Assembly (NCBI GenBank): GCA_021401465.1
Contig: JADDMT010000225.1
Location: forward strand, 1 to 31,405
From: Teratosphaeria epicoccoides
Taxonomy: Eukaryota > Ascomycota > Dothideomycetes > Mycosphaerellales > Teratosphaeriaceae
DNA: 31,405 nucleotides
Reading direction: 5' to 3'
Within the stretch, counting starts at the first letter, position 1; every line of letters starts with the position of its first letter. A program made the position numbers and the translations under genes. The notes beneath the pieces were generated by a model. It was not told the DNA's origin. It saw only the letters and a program-made list of their open reading frames with translations, and searched no databases. Positions 20,199 through 30,525 of this stretch are shown piece by piece.

Positions 20199-20825
20199 AT
20201 AAAGTCCTGCACTTAGTGTCAAGAGTTAAAACTCGTTTGTTAGGTACACATTTCCTTAGGGAAATGTTCGTAATGTTACTTTAGTAACTGTCAGAGTTAC
20301 GACGCGAAGGTAACAGAGGTCAAATAGAAGAAGTTAGGCAATTAGCGGAAAAGACTAATTACTAATCTCGATCGTGCGAAGGTAGTCCTAGCTAAGGCTT
20401 CGCAGAAGATAGAAGAGGCGCATGCAAAGGAGATGCGTCTTCGAAAACAGTTAGACGTAGTCGACTAGGAGGTTAAGGATAGTCGCGCTCTCGAGGAGCG
20501 TGAGATCAGGGAGGATAAGGCCGAGGAACAAGCTCTCTCGCAGGCTGGGTTTCTCCTTAACCTAGATCCTTCCGCGGGTCTCGCTCTTAGTCCTACGACA
20601 TAGAGCGTAATAGAGGGTTTCGCTAACGCCTCATATTAGGGTTTCCTGGATGGCGTGATAGCCGAGCCGGTCGACAGCGTCCCGTAGGAGTCTAGTCGCG
20701 GCTTAGGATCTTCTTCCTAGGTTCGTTCCTTTCTCGAAACTTCGTATCTTTTACTAATAGTTTCGCAGATGTTCTAGGGGTTCCTAGGTGTTCTCGGTAC
20801 TCCTATATCCTTCCCATTTTACTAA
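20199..20825 (+). pseudogene. Convergent Zn2Cys6-like/coiled-coil ORF of element 2B (208 codons)
   Basis: The plus-strand frame runs from ATA (ATG in copy 2D) at 20199 to TAA at 20823-20825. The N-terminus, read with copy 2D, has cysteines spaced C-x2-C-x6-C-x8-C-x2-C-x4-C, close to the fungal Zn2Cys6 binuclear cluster (C-x2-C-x6-C-x5-12-C-x2-C-x6-8-C). The last gap is shorter and one histidine is interspersed. It is followed by a long charged coiled coil (LDRAKVVLAKASQKIEEAHA, then EMRLRKQLDVVD and SRALEEREIREDKAEEQ), then a Ser/Pro-rich tail. A Zn cluster followed by a coiled coil is the Gal4-type DNA-binding/dimerisation layout, so DNA binding is possible but unproven. The last 123 nt overlap the chromodomain codons of pol in antisense. 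The leader 20021-20198 holds no other feature I can support. Confidence 0.7.
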
Positions 20826-23800
20826 GTACTCTCGCTGTCCGTCCTGCTAGCGAGTGTCGATAATCCTCTTGACAGTGTACTCTAGTTCTTCTACTTCAGG
20901 GTCGAGTAGTAAGGGTTCTGATTGCAGTACGGCGTCTGGCGCTGCTTGTTCTAGTAGAGAGACATAGAACACCGGGTATATTCTTATCTGCTCGGGTAGC
21001 TGTAACTCAAAATTAACTGGTCCCTTCTTAGCCTTAATCCTAAATAGTCCTAGTTTTACAGCGTCTAGTTTTTTACTCGGCTTGTCTGATTTGATGTGAT
21101 AGCGGAGGAGATACACCTTGTCCCCCTCCATTAGAATTAGTCCCTTAATTCTCTTACGATTCGCGTACCGTGCCATGTTCTGCTAATAGAACTACAGGTC
21201 GAGTCATGCTTCTGTTTGCAGTTAGCGTAGATGTTCTACTCGTCTGAGTGCTACTAGGTTCGGATTACTAGCTAAGATGTCTGGAATGTCTTCTATAGCT
21301 AATCTATACGCCATCTAAAATGGCGAGAGTCCTGTCGACTCTGCCGGCGTACTATTATACGCAAGCTGTGCCATTAGCAATAACTCTACCTAGTTGTTCT
21401 AGTCCCTATTGATATAGGATCGAAGGTACTATTCTAACGTCTAATTTAGGCGTTCTGTCTGTCTATCTGTCTAAGGGTAGAAGGAAGTACTTAGTCGATG
21501 TTTGACCTAGAATTGTCTCATTAGGGCTCTCTAGAAGTTAGAGGTAAACACGGATCCTCGATCCGTTACTAGGTCCTGTAGCATGCCGTGTAGTGCTACT
21601 ACCTATTTGATGAAGACATGCGCGATATCTTTAGTCTTGAAGTATTTGCGGTAAGGGATAAACTTCCTAAACTTAGTGAATTAGTCGACTACTACCATGA
21701 TCCTGTCGAAGAACTCATTAGTAGCGGGTTCTCTCGACAAAGGTAGTTTAACGATAAAATCCATGGCGAGCAATTCCTATAGCCGTTAAGGTACCTTAAG
21801 TAGTCATAGTAGCCTATACAGTTTGTAATAGTTATGCTTACTTCGTTAGTAAGTCACATATTAACAGACGTAGTCCTCGATTACCTTGCTCATCCTAGGG
21901 AAGTAATATTCTTGTTAGAGAATTTGCTTTATTTTAGACACTCCTAGGTGTCCTGCCTAAGGTATGTCATGTTAGAGGCGTAGTAGTTCTGATCGTAAAG
22001 ACGTTAGCATGTATACTAATCCTTAAAACAGAAGGATTCCGTCTTTGTCTTCCTAATCCTCCTGTCTATTAATGTCGTCGCGGACAGCAAGTGCAGTTAG
22101 GTCATAGATTAGCGCGTTCTTCAGGTCGTCCTGAAATCCACTAGTCTATGTGATAGTCATGGCTACGAGTCGGTTGACTCCTAGCGTGCTATCGCTATTT
22201 TCCTAGAGAACAGCATGTTTCTCCTGCTTCACGCCCTTCATGTAGTCCGTCTAGCGGCTAAGTGCATCGGCGCGTGCGTTATCGGTCCCCTTGCGATAAA
22301 CGATCTTGTAGTTAAAACTAGAGAGCTCCTTACTCTACCGAACCTGTTGTCAGTTTAACTCTTTCGTCGTTATGAAGTATCGCAAGTTCTTATGGTCTGT
22401 GTAGACCGTAACCTAGTGCTTAGAACCTTCTAAGTAGACTCGCTAGGCCTTGTAGGCGTCTACTATAGCTAGAAGTTCTTTGTTGTGGATGTTATAACAG
22501 AGTTCTAGTCTAGACAATTTCCTCGAGTAGTAGGCGACTAGCTATAGTCGTCTACTTAGTCCTAGTTAACTTAAGCATGCCCTAAGTGCTACGTCGGAGG
22601 CATCTGTTTCGACTATGATAGGCTTATGTAGGTCGAACACAATTAAGATTAGCTGATCTGTAAATTGTCGCTTAAGTTCCTTAAAGGCATTCCGTTAGGC
22701 GTCGTCCTATACGAATAGTGTATCCTTTGTCATAAGAGTTGTAAGTAGTGCCATGATCTTCGAATAGTTTACTACAAATCTCCTATAGAAGTTAGCGAAT
22801 CTAAGGAAGGACTATACTTCCTTAACATTAGTTACTGTAGGCTACTCTTTTACGACCTAGACTTTCTTAGTGTCTATCTTGATTCTATTCTATGCTACTA
22901 CGTAGCTAAGGAATTATACTTCCTGCTTATGAAACTCGCTCTTCTGCGGCTTAACCTTTAGCCAGTAATCGTAGAGTTTCTAAAGTACTTTACGTACATA
23001 AGTCCTATGCTCTTTAATCGTCCGGGAATAGACAAGGATGTCGTCTAGGTATATAACTACAAAGACGTCAAGGTACTCTCGTAGTACGTTGTTAATAAAT
23101 GCCTGCTATGTAGCTAGGGCGTTTGTTAACCTAAATAGCATGACTATGTACTTGTAGTGTCTAAACCTAGTTCGGAATGCGGTCTTCTATTCTTTGCCTT
23201 CCTTAATTTGAATTCAGTTATACGCTCTAGGAATGTCGAACTTCAAGAACTACATTGCTCCTTGTAGGTAGTCCTGCAATTCCGAGAGTAAAGGAAGCGG
23301 ATAACTATTCTTTATTATGATGTCGTTTAATCCACGATAGTCTACGCAGAGTCGCTAGTTATCTTCCCTCTTAGGCACAAACAGGATTAGATATCTAGCT
23401 AGGGACTATGACTTACAGATAAAGCCTTTCTAGAGGTTGTCTTCTAGGTATTTCCGGAGAATCTCTAGTTTCGCCGCTAATAACAGGCGAACTAATTGCT
23501 TCGTTAGTGTCTTGCTAGGGAGTAAGGGTATCCCGTAGTCCTACTCCTAGTGTTCTAGCAGAGCTTCTTAGTCAGGTTCTTCCTCAAAAAGAGTAGCGAA
23601 CTCTTTATACTTATTAGGAACTATGAATTCGACCTTGACTCCTAATTACGTTGCTTTGACCTATAGGACGTACACTTCCTGTTCTAGATCCTTAATGGCG
23701 GCTACTATCTCGCTTAAAGTCATAACACATATTTCGATCTTGCCTAGTACGTCGTGGACTACAGGTAGAGGTATCGATCTTAAGAGTTCTAGGAACTAGA

Positions 23801-24226
23801 TCCTCTTATTCTTCTAGTCGATATAGGGGTTAGCGTTTCTTAGCCATAGTAACCCTAGTACTACATCTGAGCCTAGTGACTCCGTGATGTTAAACTAGAG
23901 CATCTCTTAGTAGCGTCCTATCCGCAGAGGCATTATCTCGGTCTCTTCGTTAACTACTCCTTAGTTGTACATGACCGGCTTTCCATTAATCGCTTGTAGC
24001 GAGAAAGCATTTGTCTTCGCCTGTAGCTTTATCCTAGCTGTCCTGGCGAACTTGGGCGTCATGAAGATTCTAGTACATCCTGAATCTATTAAGGCCCTAG
24101 CTAGTGTTTCGTCGATGTGTACCTATACTCTAAGGTTGCTCGCGTATCTAGCGCCGATCGCGGCACATCGTTGCAGCCCTATCTAGTCTGTCCGTAGGTC
24201 TAATTCTAGCGGACCTCGTCGTTTCC
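20703..24226 (-). pseudogene. Pol of element 2B: protease, RT, RNase H, integrase, chromodomain
   Basis: The frame lies -1 relative to gag and is entered at the slippery site; it ends at TAA 20703-20705. Order: protease ALIDSGCTRIFM (about 24060-24100, catalytic Asp present), RT with RLCVDYRGLND (about 23340) and YLDDILVYS (about 23030-23055), RNase H with IVETDASDVALRACL, KELLAIV and TDHKNL (22380-22610), integrase zinc region and core (about 21500-22000), and the C-terminal part MARYANRKRIKG...FYVSLLEQ (open from 21176 to 20847). The chromodomain follows (VKRIIDT...EYLVKWEGYRSTENTWEPLEHLRNC pattern, 20715-20890). The phase is the same at protease, RT and chromodomain, so there are no net frameshifts; the damage is TAG/TAA stops. 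Confidence 0.93.
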
Positions 24227-25987
24227 CGAATAACTGTCTTTACAGACTAGTTTAGGGATCATGCGGTCTCGGCTTCTTCTCTAAGCGTTACCGTTTTCTG
24301 GCCTAAGAGATCGTTCTCGTTCTTGGCCTCGCTGTTCCTGCGCGTTTCTTGCGTACTCTATCTTTAAGTGATAGACTCGGAGTCGTAGCGCTCTTGGAAT
24401 CTGAATACCTTCATAGGTTAGGTAGCCTCCCTAGGGCGTAAACTCTACCCTAAACAGTATAATTTCTTGGACAACTTTCTGATGCGCGTGAGGTTAAGCT
24501 ACAACTAGTAGTCTCCTTAAGTGTCGTCGCATATAGTCGGCTAGTTCGTTATACTAAAGCTAGTCGACGTGTTATACTCTATTAATCTATAGGCAAGCCT
24601 AAGCCTACTAGTTCTATATGATTTAGATAATGTCGAGTCCGATGTCATGCGGCGGTATAGCCTATCGCTCTATGCTCTCGTCTTCCTCAGAATCAGGAAT
24701 GACGGCTTTGACAAGCTCGTAGTTGTCGTCCGAACCTTCTTCTTCTTCTTCTAGTTCCTGTTACCTTAGGACTGTTATACTAGAAGGTATACCCCTTAGC
24801 GCACAGATCGACTATACCTTATTTCGGCTAGGGTACTATCCGGAACTATCTTTATCACTCATGTGAATTCGACAATCGTCGTCATAGCACGTAGTCTAAG
24901 TAAGTGCGGCATAGTCTGGTTCTCGAGTAGCAGCGGCCTTTTGCTTAGGTACTGTCGTTGTTGCGCGAGCCTACTCTATCCTAGGCAGCTCTTGTCGTTG
25001 CTTCTTCGTAAAACATTCGCGGGAAAAGTGTCCTTTCTTTCTACAGTTATGGCACTCGAGATTACTCTTGTCGAATGGCTTCTTCAGACTATTCTGATTA
25101 GGAGAGCCTTTCCGCGGCTTTCCTCAGGGTCTATTCCTTAGATGCCCCTTAGTCGCATCTAACTCCATAGGTTAGAGACTATAGTAATCGCTTCGCTATT
25201 TCGGTGCTAATCGTTAGACCTTATGGTTAGCCTGTGCTAGCTTGCGATTTCCATGTTGTCGTTCTTACTGTCGTTCCTAGATGCGATTATCGATTCTAAT
25301 CGCGAGATCGCTTATTTCCTTGAATGTCGTTAGCCGATCTCCTTGGGCAATTTCGTCTTTAACTGTCTCCTTTAGTCCCTAGTAGAACTGAGCGGCTAAA
25401 GCGTTATCATTCTAGTCGACTTGAGCAGAGAGGGTCTAAAAGTCCGCGTGGTACTTAGTAGCAGAACCCTTCTGCTAGATTCCTAGGAGAGCTCTCTCGG
25501 CCTCTTGTTGCTCATTACTAAGCCTAAACGCTTCGCGTAATGCCTTAAACAAGGACTTGTCTAAGTTAAGAATCTCCCTAGTCGTCGTCTTCCTAGCTTC
25601 GGCGTTACTAACATGATCTAGATAATCTGTTAGATAAGGCTAGATAAACTCGAACGCTAGTCCCTTCAGGTAAGAGACAATGTATATCATTCGCTTATAA
25701 TATGTCGTAAACTGTTCTGTATCCATGTTAAATGCTAACTAGCATTATAGGATAAACATCTCGACTTGAGATCGTTGTCCTGTAAACTCTGTAGGGCTTC
25801 CTATCTTAAAGCCGTTATTGCCATGTCTATTCCTAGTAGTTAAACCTGCGACGGATGCTAGAGCCATCTCGCTAAGGTAAATGGATTCGAGCTACTACGT
25901 GACTTAAGGTATAGCGGCAACTTGTTCTCGTAGTATTAGTTAACTATCGCTAGAACTTGAACTAATAGTTAAAGAACTACTTAACAT
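24206..25987 (-). pseudogene. Gag of element 2B
   Basis: ATG (25985-25987) gives MLSSS..., a Ser-rich start, followed by the Retrotrans_gag core (EMFIL, MIYIVSYLKGLAFEFI, LREAFRLSNEQQEAERALLG, TFKEISDLAIRIDNRI) and a CCHC knuckle C-x2-C-x4-H-x4-C (CHNC-KKGHFSREC, about 25030-25070). An acidic stretch (EEEEEG) follows, then a long C-terminal region up to the frameshift heptamer and a zero-frame TAG at 24206-24208. It packages element RNA and forms the particle in this class of elements. It has RIP stops at several codons. Confidence 0.9.
24221..24227 (-). promoter_or_regulatory. -1 frameshift heptamer GGGAAAC at gag/pol junction (2B)
   Basis: G GGA AAC in the gag phase, a canonical X XXY YYZ slippery sequence. 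Six bases later GTCCG can pair with CGGAC across a 15-nt loop. The distance from gag ATG to the protease codons requires a -1 shift (1892 nt, 3n+2) in both 2B and 2C, and this heptamer lies in the open overlap. Confidence 0.68.
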
Positions 25988-26046
25988 AGGCGTATGTTAA
26001 GCGCTCGACGAGTCTCCTGATGCTTCCTTAGAAGTAGTGCTTAAAA

Positions 26047-26535
26047 TGTCATAAGGGTAGGTGCTAATAGTAGGAAGGGGATCAGGTGTTAGACTCGTAG
26101 AGCTGTGAAGAATATCGATAATAGTAGTTAACCTTGTAACTAACTCTCCTCTAAGCAAGAGAGGATTAAATTAAGATTAAGCACGAAGCTCCTAACTACC
26201 TGTCCTAAAGCTATCCCTATATACTAGAGAGACAGAGCAGCTCTGTTAGATCTGTTAGTAGACCTAACAGATCCATGTCTATAGATCTATAGACTAACCC
26301 TACAGATCTAAGGGTCTATTATCCTGTGATAGATCCCTTCTTCCTTATAGGCCTATAGATCTGTAGACTAACCCTATAGATCCGGGGATCTATCCTTACG
26401 TGACAGATCCTTTCTCCTATGACTATGCCTATGACTTATAGTACTCCTATAACTATACTATAACTCATAGCACTTAGGACCCTCATGATCCTGTATCCTA
26501 TAGTACTCCGGATAGTACTCCTGACACTTATGACA
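26047..26535 (-). repeat. 5' LTR of element 2B (489 bp)
   Basis: TG...CA ends with the 9-bp inverted termini. The leader to gag follows at 25988-26046. No tRNA-type primer site (TGG start) is evident after the LTR; the first leader bases are TTTTAAGCACTACTTC. Confidence 0.93.
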
Positions 26536-27183
26536 CTTCACGAGTAGGTGCTACCTACGCTACGTAGGGGTATATAGTTCTATCTGCTCTTCTAGCGTAG
26601 CTAAATACGCTGCGAATAAGGAAGTACTTTGCTTCTTGCCTTACTTAGTAGTCTCGTACTACTAGGCTACAGTTAGCCCGCGATTAGCAGGATCCTCGAC
26701 TACGTCTACTATCTCCTAGCAGAACATCTCCTACGTATACTCTAGTGCCAAATTAGCTACTTTATGCCTATTATGCTAGGCGTCTAACGTGTCTCCCTTA
26801 AGGAACATGCTTGCGTATATGATCCTTGCATGTAAACCGCTATAGGCTGTGCCTAATAACGCGAACACCTTATCTAAGTAACGGATAAATGTCCTTGCTT
26901 CTTTTAAGGTCTTCCCTAAGAACTTAGGGGGTAGTTTAAGGCGTAGGCTACCTAAGTTACGCATAGTTAGAGCTAGTAAGTCAGCTGATTACGTCGAAGT
27001 CATTAAGGCTACTTCTAGTTACTAGAAGCCTGCTACCTGCATGCGTTTACGCTGCACTATGTCGGCTTGTAGATCGTATAGGCGTTGTGCTTTTACTAGC
27101 TCTGCCTGCTCTTTCTCTAGGCGCGCTATCTCTTTGTCTTTAGTTTCCTCTATAACGCTACAGGTGTCCTCTCCTTCTCCTAG
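26536..27183 (-). pseudogene. Gag fragment of a third chromovirus family
   Basis: The minus-strand frame reads a charged coiled coil (EIARLEKEQAELVKAQRLYD, about 27070-27120), then LPPKFLGKTLKEARTFIRYL (about 26870-26930), LKGDTLDA and FAAYLATLEEQIELYTPT (about 26580-26630). The KTLKEARTF and F-AYLATLE-Q motifs parallel element 1 Gag (DTLKEARTF, FATYLATLEGQ), so this is a related but distinct family. It is cut at 26535/26536 by the LTR of element 2B; the downstream part of the polyprotein is not found on the other side. Stops are TAG/TAA. The start codon is uncertain. Confidence 0.75.
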
Positions 27184-27997
27184 CTAGCTGTCGCGTTAAT
27201 GCTAGATACAAGCAGGCGTGTAGCCTGCTTAGCTAGGGGCAGGAATACCGGTTATTATGAGTACTCTATAGGCTATAACTAGGGTAGAGTAATTAGAATT
27301 AATATGGTATGCGACTAGTAATCGATACGTAGGTATGTAGCAGTGTATAGAGCCTCTATCCCTAATGATAGGGTAAGGTCTAAAAAACTAATTACTGCCC
27401 TTCTTTAATTCTCCCGCGAAGCGCATAAGATGCGCCTGCATATGTTACATGCGGCTTAGCTTGTTAGCATAACCGAATAAGCCTATAGCTTAGCTGTCTA
27501 GTATTAGTGATAACCTTCTTAACTAATTGAATCTTGTGCCTTACTCCGTGATTATGATGTAGAGGTCTAGAACCTTCGAGTAATGTCCGTACGTACATAC
27601 TACTACTAGCGTTGTCACGTAGTCACGCATAGTGACTTAGTACTAGTATAGCAGGTTAGTAGGGGTTTAAGAAGCTAAGGACCTTCGTCTTAATTCTTCT
27701 TCTTTACATCTACATCTACCCTTCTAGCTCCTTCTTTGTTGCCTTTAATTACTGACTTTAATATAGAGCTCGTCTGTTCTAGCAGACACATAGCTACTAG
27801 CATTAGCTATGGCGGCTCTAGTAGTAGTAGCGATGACCTAAACAAGCGTAATTAGCAGCGCCTAACTAGTTCTTACTACTAGCCTAGCCTTGTAGACTGT
27901 CCTACTAAGAAGGAGACCTGATAGCTTAGCGGCTAGATGTAAGTCATAATCCTTCTAATTCTTAATTCTTTACTAACACGTAACAGGAGTAGTACTA
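27184..27997. other. Unassigned AT-rich stretch, possible leader/LTR of the gag fragment
   Basis: About 810 bp with no frame I trust. It lies just upstream of the gag fragment (minus orientation), where a leader and 5' LTR would be. It holds a perfect 8-bp stem, AAGCAGGC/GCCTGCTT, with a 5-nt loop at 27210-27230. No matching second LTR is in the window, so the boundaries cannot be set. Confidence 0.35.
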
Positions 27998-28486
27998 TGT
28001 CATAAGTGTCAGGAGTACTATCCGGAGTACTATAGGATACAGGATCATGAGGGTCCTAAGTGCTATGAGTCATAGTATAGTCATAGGAGTACTATAAGTT
28101 ATAGGCATAGTCATAGGAGAAAGGATCTGTCACGTAAGGACAGATCCCTAGATCTATAGGGTTAGTCTACAGATCTATAGGCCTACAAGGAAGAAGGGAT
28201 CTGTCATAGGATGATAGACCCTTAGATCTATAGGGTTAGTCTACAGATCTGTAGACACAGATCTATTAGGTCTACTAACAGATCTAACAGAGCTACTCTG
28301 TCTCTCTAGTATATAGGGATAGCTTTAGGACAGGTAGTTAGGAGCTTTGTGCTTAATCTTAATTCAATCCTCTCTTGCTTAGAGGAGAGTTAGTTACAAG
28401 GTTAACTACTATTATCGATATTCTTCATAGCTCTGCGAGTCTAACACCTGATCCCCTTCCTACTATTAGTACCTACCCTTATAACA
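27998..28486 (+). repeat. 5' LTR of element 2C (489 bp)
   Basis: Begins TGTCATAAG and ends CTTATAACA (G to A in the last TGACA). Colinear with the other full-length element 2 LTRs. Confidence 0.93.
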
Positions 28487-28545
28487 TTTTGAGCACTACT
28501 TCTAAGGAAGCATTAGGAGACTTATTAAGCACTTAACATACGCCT

Positions 28546-30327
28546 ATGTTAAGTAGTTCTTCAACTATTAGTTCAAGTTCTAGCGACAGTTAACTAACAC
28601 TACGAGAACAAGTTACTACTATACCTCAAGTCACGTAGTAGCTCGAATCCATTTACCTTAGCGAGATGGCTCTAGCATCCGTCGCAGGTTTAACTACTAG
28701 GAACGGACATAGCAACAACGGCTTCAAGATAGGAAGCCCTATAGAGTTCACAGGACAACAATCTTAAGTCGAGATGTTTATCCTATAATGCTAGTTAGCA
28801 TTTAACGTAGATATAGAACGGTTTACGACACATCATAAGCGAATGATGTACATTGTCTCTTACCTAAAGGGACTAGCGTTTGAGTTTATCTAGCCTTATC
28901 TGACAGATTATCTAGATCATGTTAGCAACGCTGAAGCTAGGAAGACGACGACTAGGGAGATTCTCAACTTAGACAAGTCCTTGTTTAAGGCATTACGCGA
29001 AGCGTTTAGGCTTAGTAATGAGCAACAAGAGGCCGAGAGAGCTCTCCTAGGAATCTAGCAGAAGGGTTCTGCTACTAAGTACTGCGCGGACTTTCAGACC
29101 CTCTCTGCTCGAGTCGACTAGAATGATAACGCTTTAGCCGCTTAGTTCTACTAGGGACTAAAGGAGACAGTTAAAGACGAAATTGCCCAAGGAGATCGGC
29201 TAACGACATTCAAGGAAATAAGCGATCTCGCGATTAGAATCGATAATCGCATCTAGGAACGACAGTAAGAACGACAACATGGAAATCGCAAGCTAGCACA
29301 GGCTAACTATAAGGTCTAACGATTAGCACCGAAATGGCAAAGCGATTACTACAGTCTCTAACCTATAGAGTTAGATGCGACTAAGGGGCATCTAAGGAAT
29401 AGACCCTAAGGAAAGCCGCAGAAAGGCTCTCCTAATCAGAATGGTCTGAAGAAGCCATTTAACAAGAGTAATCTCAAGTGCTATAACTAAGGAAAAAAAG
29501 GACACTTTTCCCGCGAATGTTTTGCGAAGAAGCAACGACAAGAGCTGCCTAGGATAGAGCAGGCTCGCGTAACAACGACGGCACCTAAGCAAAAGGCCGC
29601 CGCTACTCGAGAACTAGACTATGCCGCACTTACTTAGACTACGTGCTATGACGACGATTGTCGAATTCACATGAGTAATAAAGATAGTTCTAGATAGTAC
29701 CCTAGCCGAAATAAGGCATAGTCGATCTGTGCGCTAAGGGGTACACCTTCTAGTGCGACAGTCCTAAGGCAACAGGAACTAGAAGAAGAAGAAGAAGGTT
29801 TAGACAACAACTACGAGCTTGTCGAAGCCATCATTCCTGATTCCGAGGAAGACGAGAGCATAGAGCGATAGGCTATGCCGCTACATGACATTAGACTCGA
29901 CATTATCTAAATCATACAGAACTAGTAGGCTTAGGCTTGCCCATGGATTAATAGAGTACAACACGTCGACTAGCTTCAGTATAACGAACTAGCCGACCGT
30001 ATGCGACGACACTTGAGGAGACTACTAGTCGTAGCTTAACCTCACGCGCATCAGAAAGTTGTCTAAGAAATTGTACTGTTCAGGGTAGAGTTTACGCCCT
30101 AGGGAGGCTACCTAACCTACGAAGGTATTCAGATTCTAAGAGCGCTACGACTCCGAGTCTATCACTTAAAGATAGAGTACGCAAGAAACGCGTAGGAGCA
30201 GCGAGGCTAAGAACGAGAACAATCTCTTAGGCCAGAAAACGGTAACGCTTAGAGAAGAAGCTAAGACTACACGATCCCTAAACTAGTCCGTGAAGACAGT
30301 TATTTGGGAAACGACAAGGTCCGCTAG
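28546..30327 (+). pseudogene. Gag of element 2C
   Basis: ATG at 28546, in the same frame to TAG at 30325-30327 just past the slippery site. Same layout as the 2B Gag: Ser-rich start, Retrotrans_gag core (YIVSYLKGLAFEF, KSLFKALREAFRLSNEQQEA), then a zinc knuckle whose second Cys codon is TAA (CYN-GKKGHFSREC, about 29478-29520). The leader from the LTR to the ATG is 59 nt. In-frame TAG/TAA codons are frequent, so it is nonfunctional. Confidence 0.9.
30306..30312 (+). promoter_or_regulatory. -1 frameshift heptamer GGGAAAC at gag/pol junction (2C)
   Basis: Codons ttG GGA AAC in the gag phase; spacer 30313-30318; stem GTCCG (30319-30323) with CGGAC (30339-30343). A competing stem AGGTC/GACCT (30317-30321/30333-30337) is also possible. 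The heptamer and stem are kept in 2B despite RIP around them. Confidence 0.68.
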
Positions 30328-30525
30328 AATTAGACCTACGGACAGACTAGATAGGGCTACAACGATATGCCGCAATTGGCGCCAGATACGCGAACAACCT
30401 TAGAGTATAGGTACATATCGACGAAACGCTAGCTAGGGCCTTAATAGATTCAGGATGTACTAGAATCTTCATGACGCCCAAGTTCGCCAGGACAGCTAGG
30501 ATAAAGCTACAGGCGAAGACGAATG
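30306..30525 (+). pseudogene. Start of pol (protease) of element 2C, truncated
   Basis: In the -1 frame after the heptamer: GKRQGPLELDLRTD, then GARYANNLRV and RALIDSGCTRIFMTPKFAR with the protease DSG motif at about 30447-30455. Truncated by element 2D at 30525. Confidence 0.85.

Larger units (their letters stand above)
19519..26535 (-). mobile_element. Element 2B: structurally complete chromovirus (7.0 kb)
   Basis: In minus orientation: 5' LTR (26047-26535), leader, gag (ATG at 25987), -1 frameshift site (24221-24227), pol to 20703, convergent plus-strand gene 20199-20825, polypurine tract (20008-20020) and 3' LTR (19519-20007). It is the only copy here with both LTRs. The flanks (CGGCA left, CTTCA right) do not form a clean 5-bp target duplication. 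The coding frames keep their phase and are broken mainly by RIP-type stops. Confidence 0.94.
27998..30525 (+). mobile_element. Element 2C: 5' half of an element 2 copy
   Basis: Plus orientation: 5' LTR, gag, frameshift site and the beginning of pol up to the protease. It is interrupted at 30525 by copy 2D in the opposite orientation; in 2B the sequence continues there (rc of about 24005-24025). Confidence 0.92.

Noticed and set aside
24863..25141. Open plus-strand frame of 92 codons (also its counterpart at 29392-29592 minus)
   Set aside because: Both are the antisense of the Gag zinc-knuckle region in 2B and 2C; a conserved shadow of gag, not a gene.
27780..27840. TAGTAGTAGTAG runs as a microsatellite
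   Set aside because: Short and imperfect; similar TAG runs arise all over the window from RIP of CAG/TGG.
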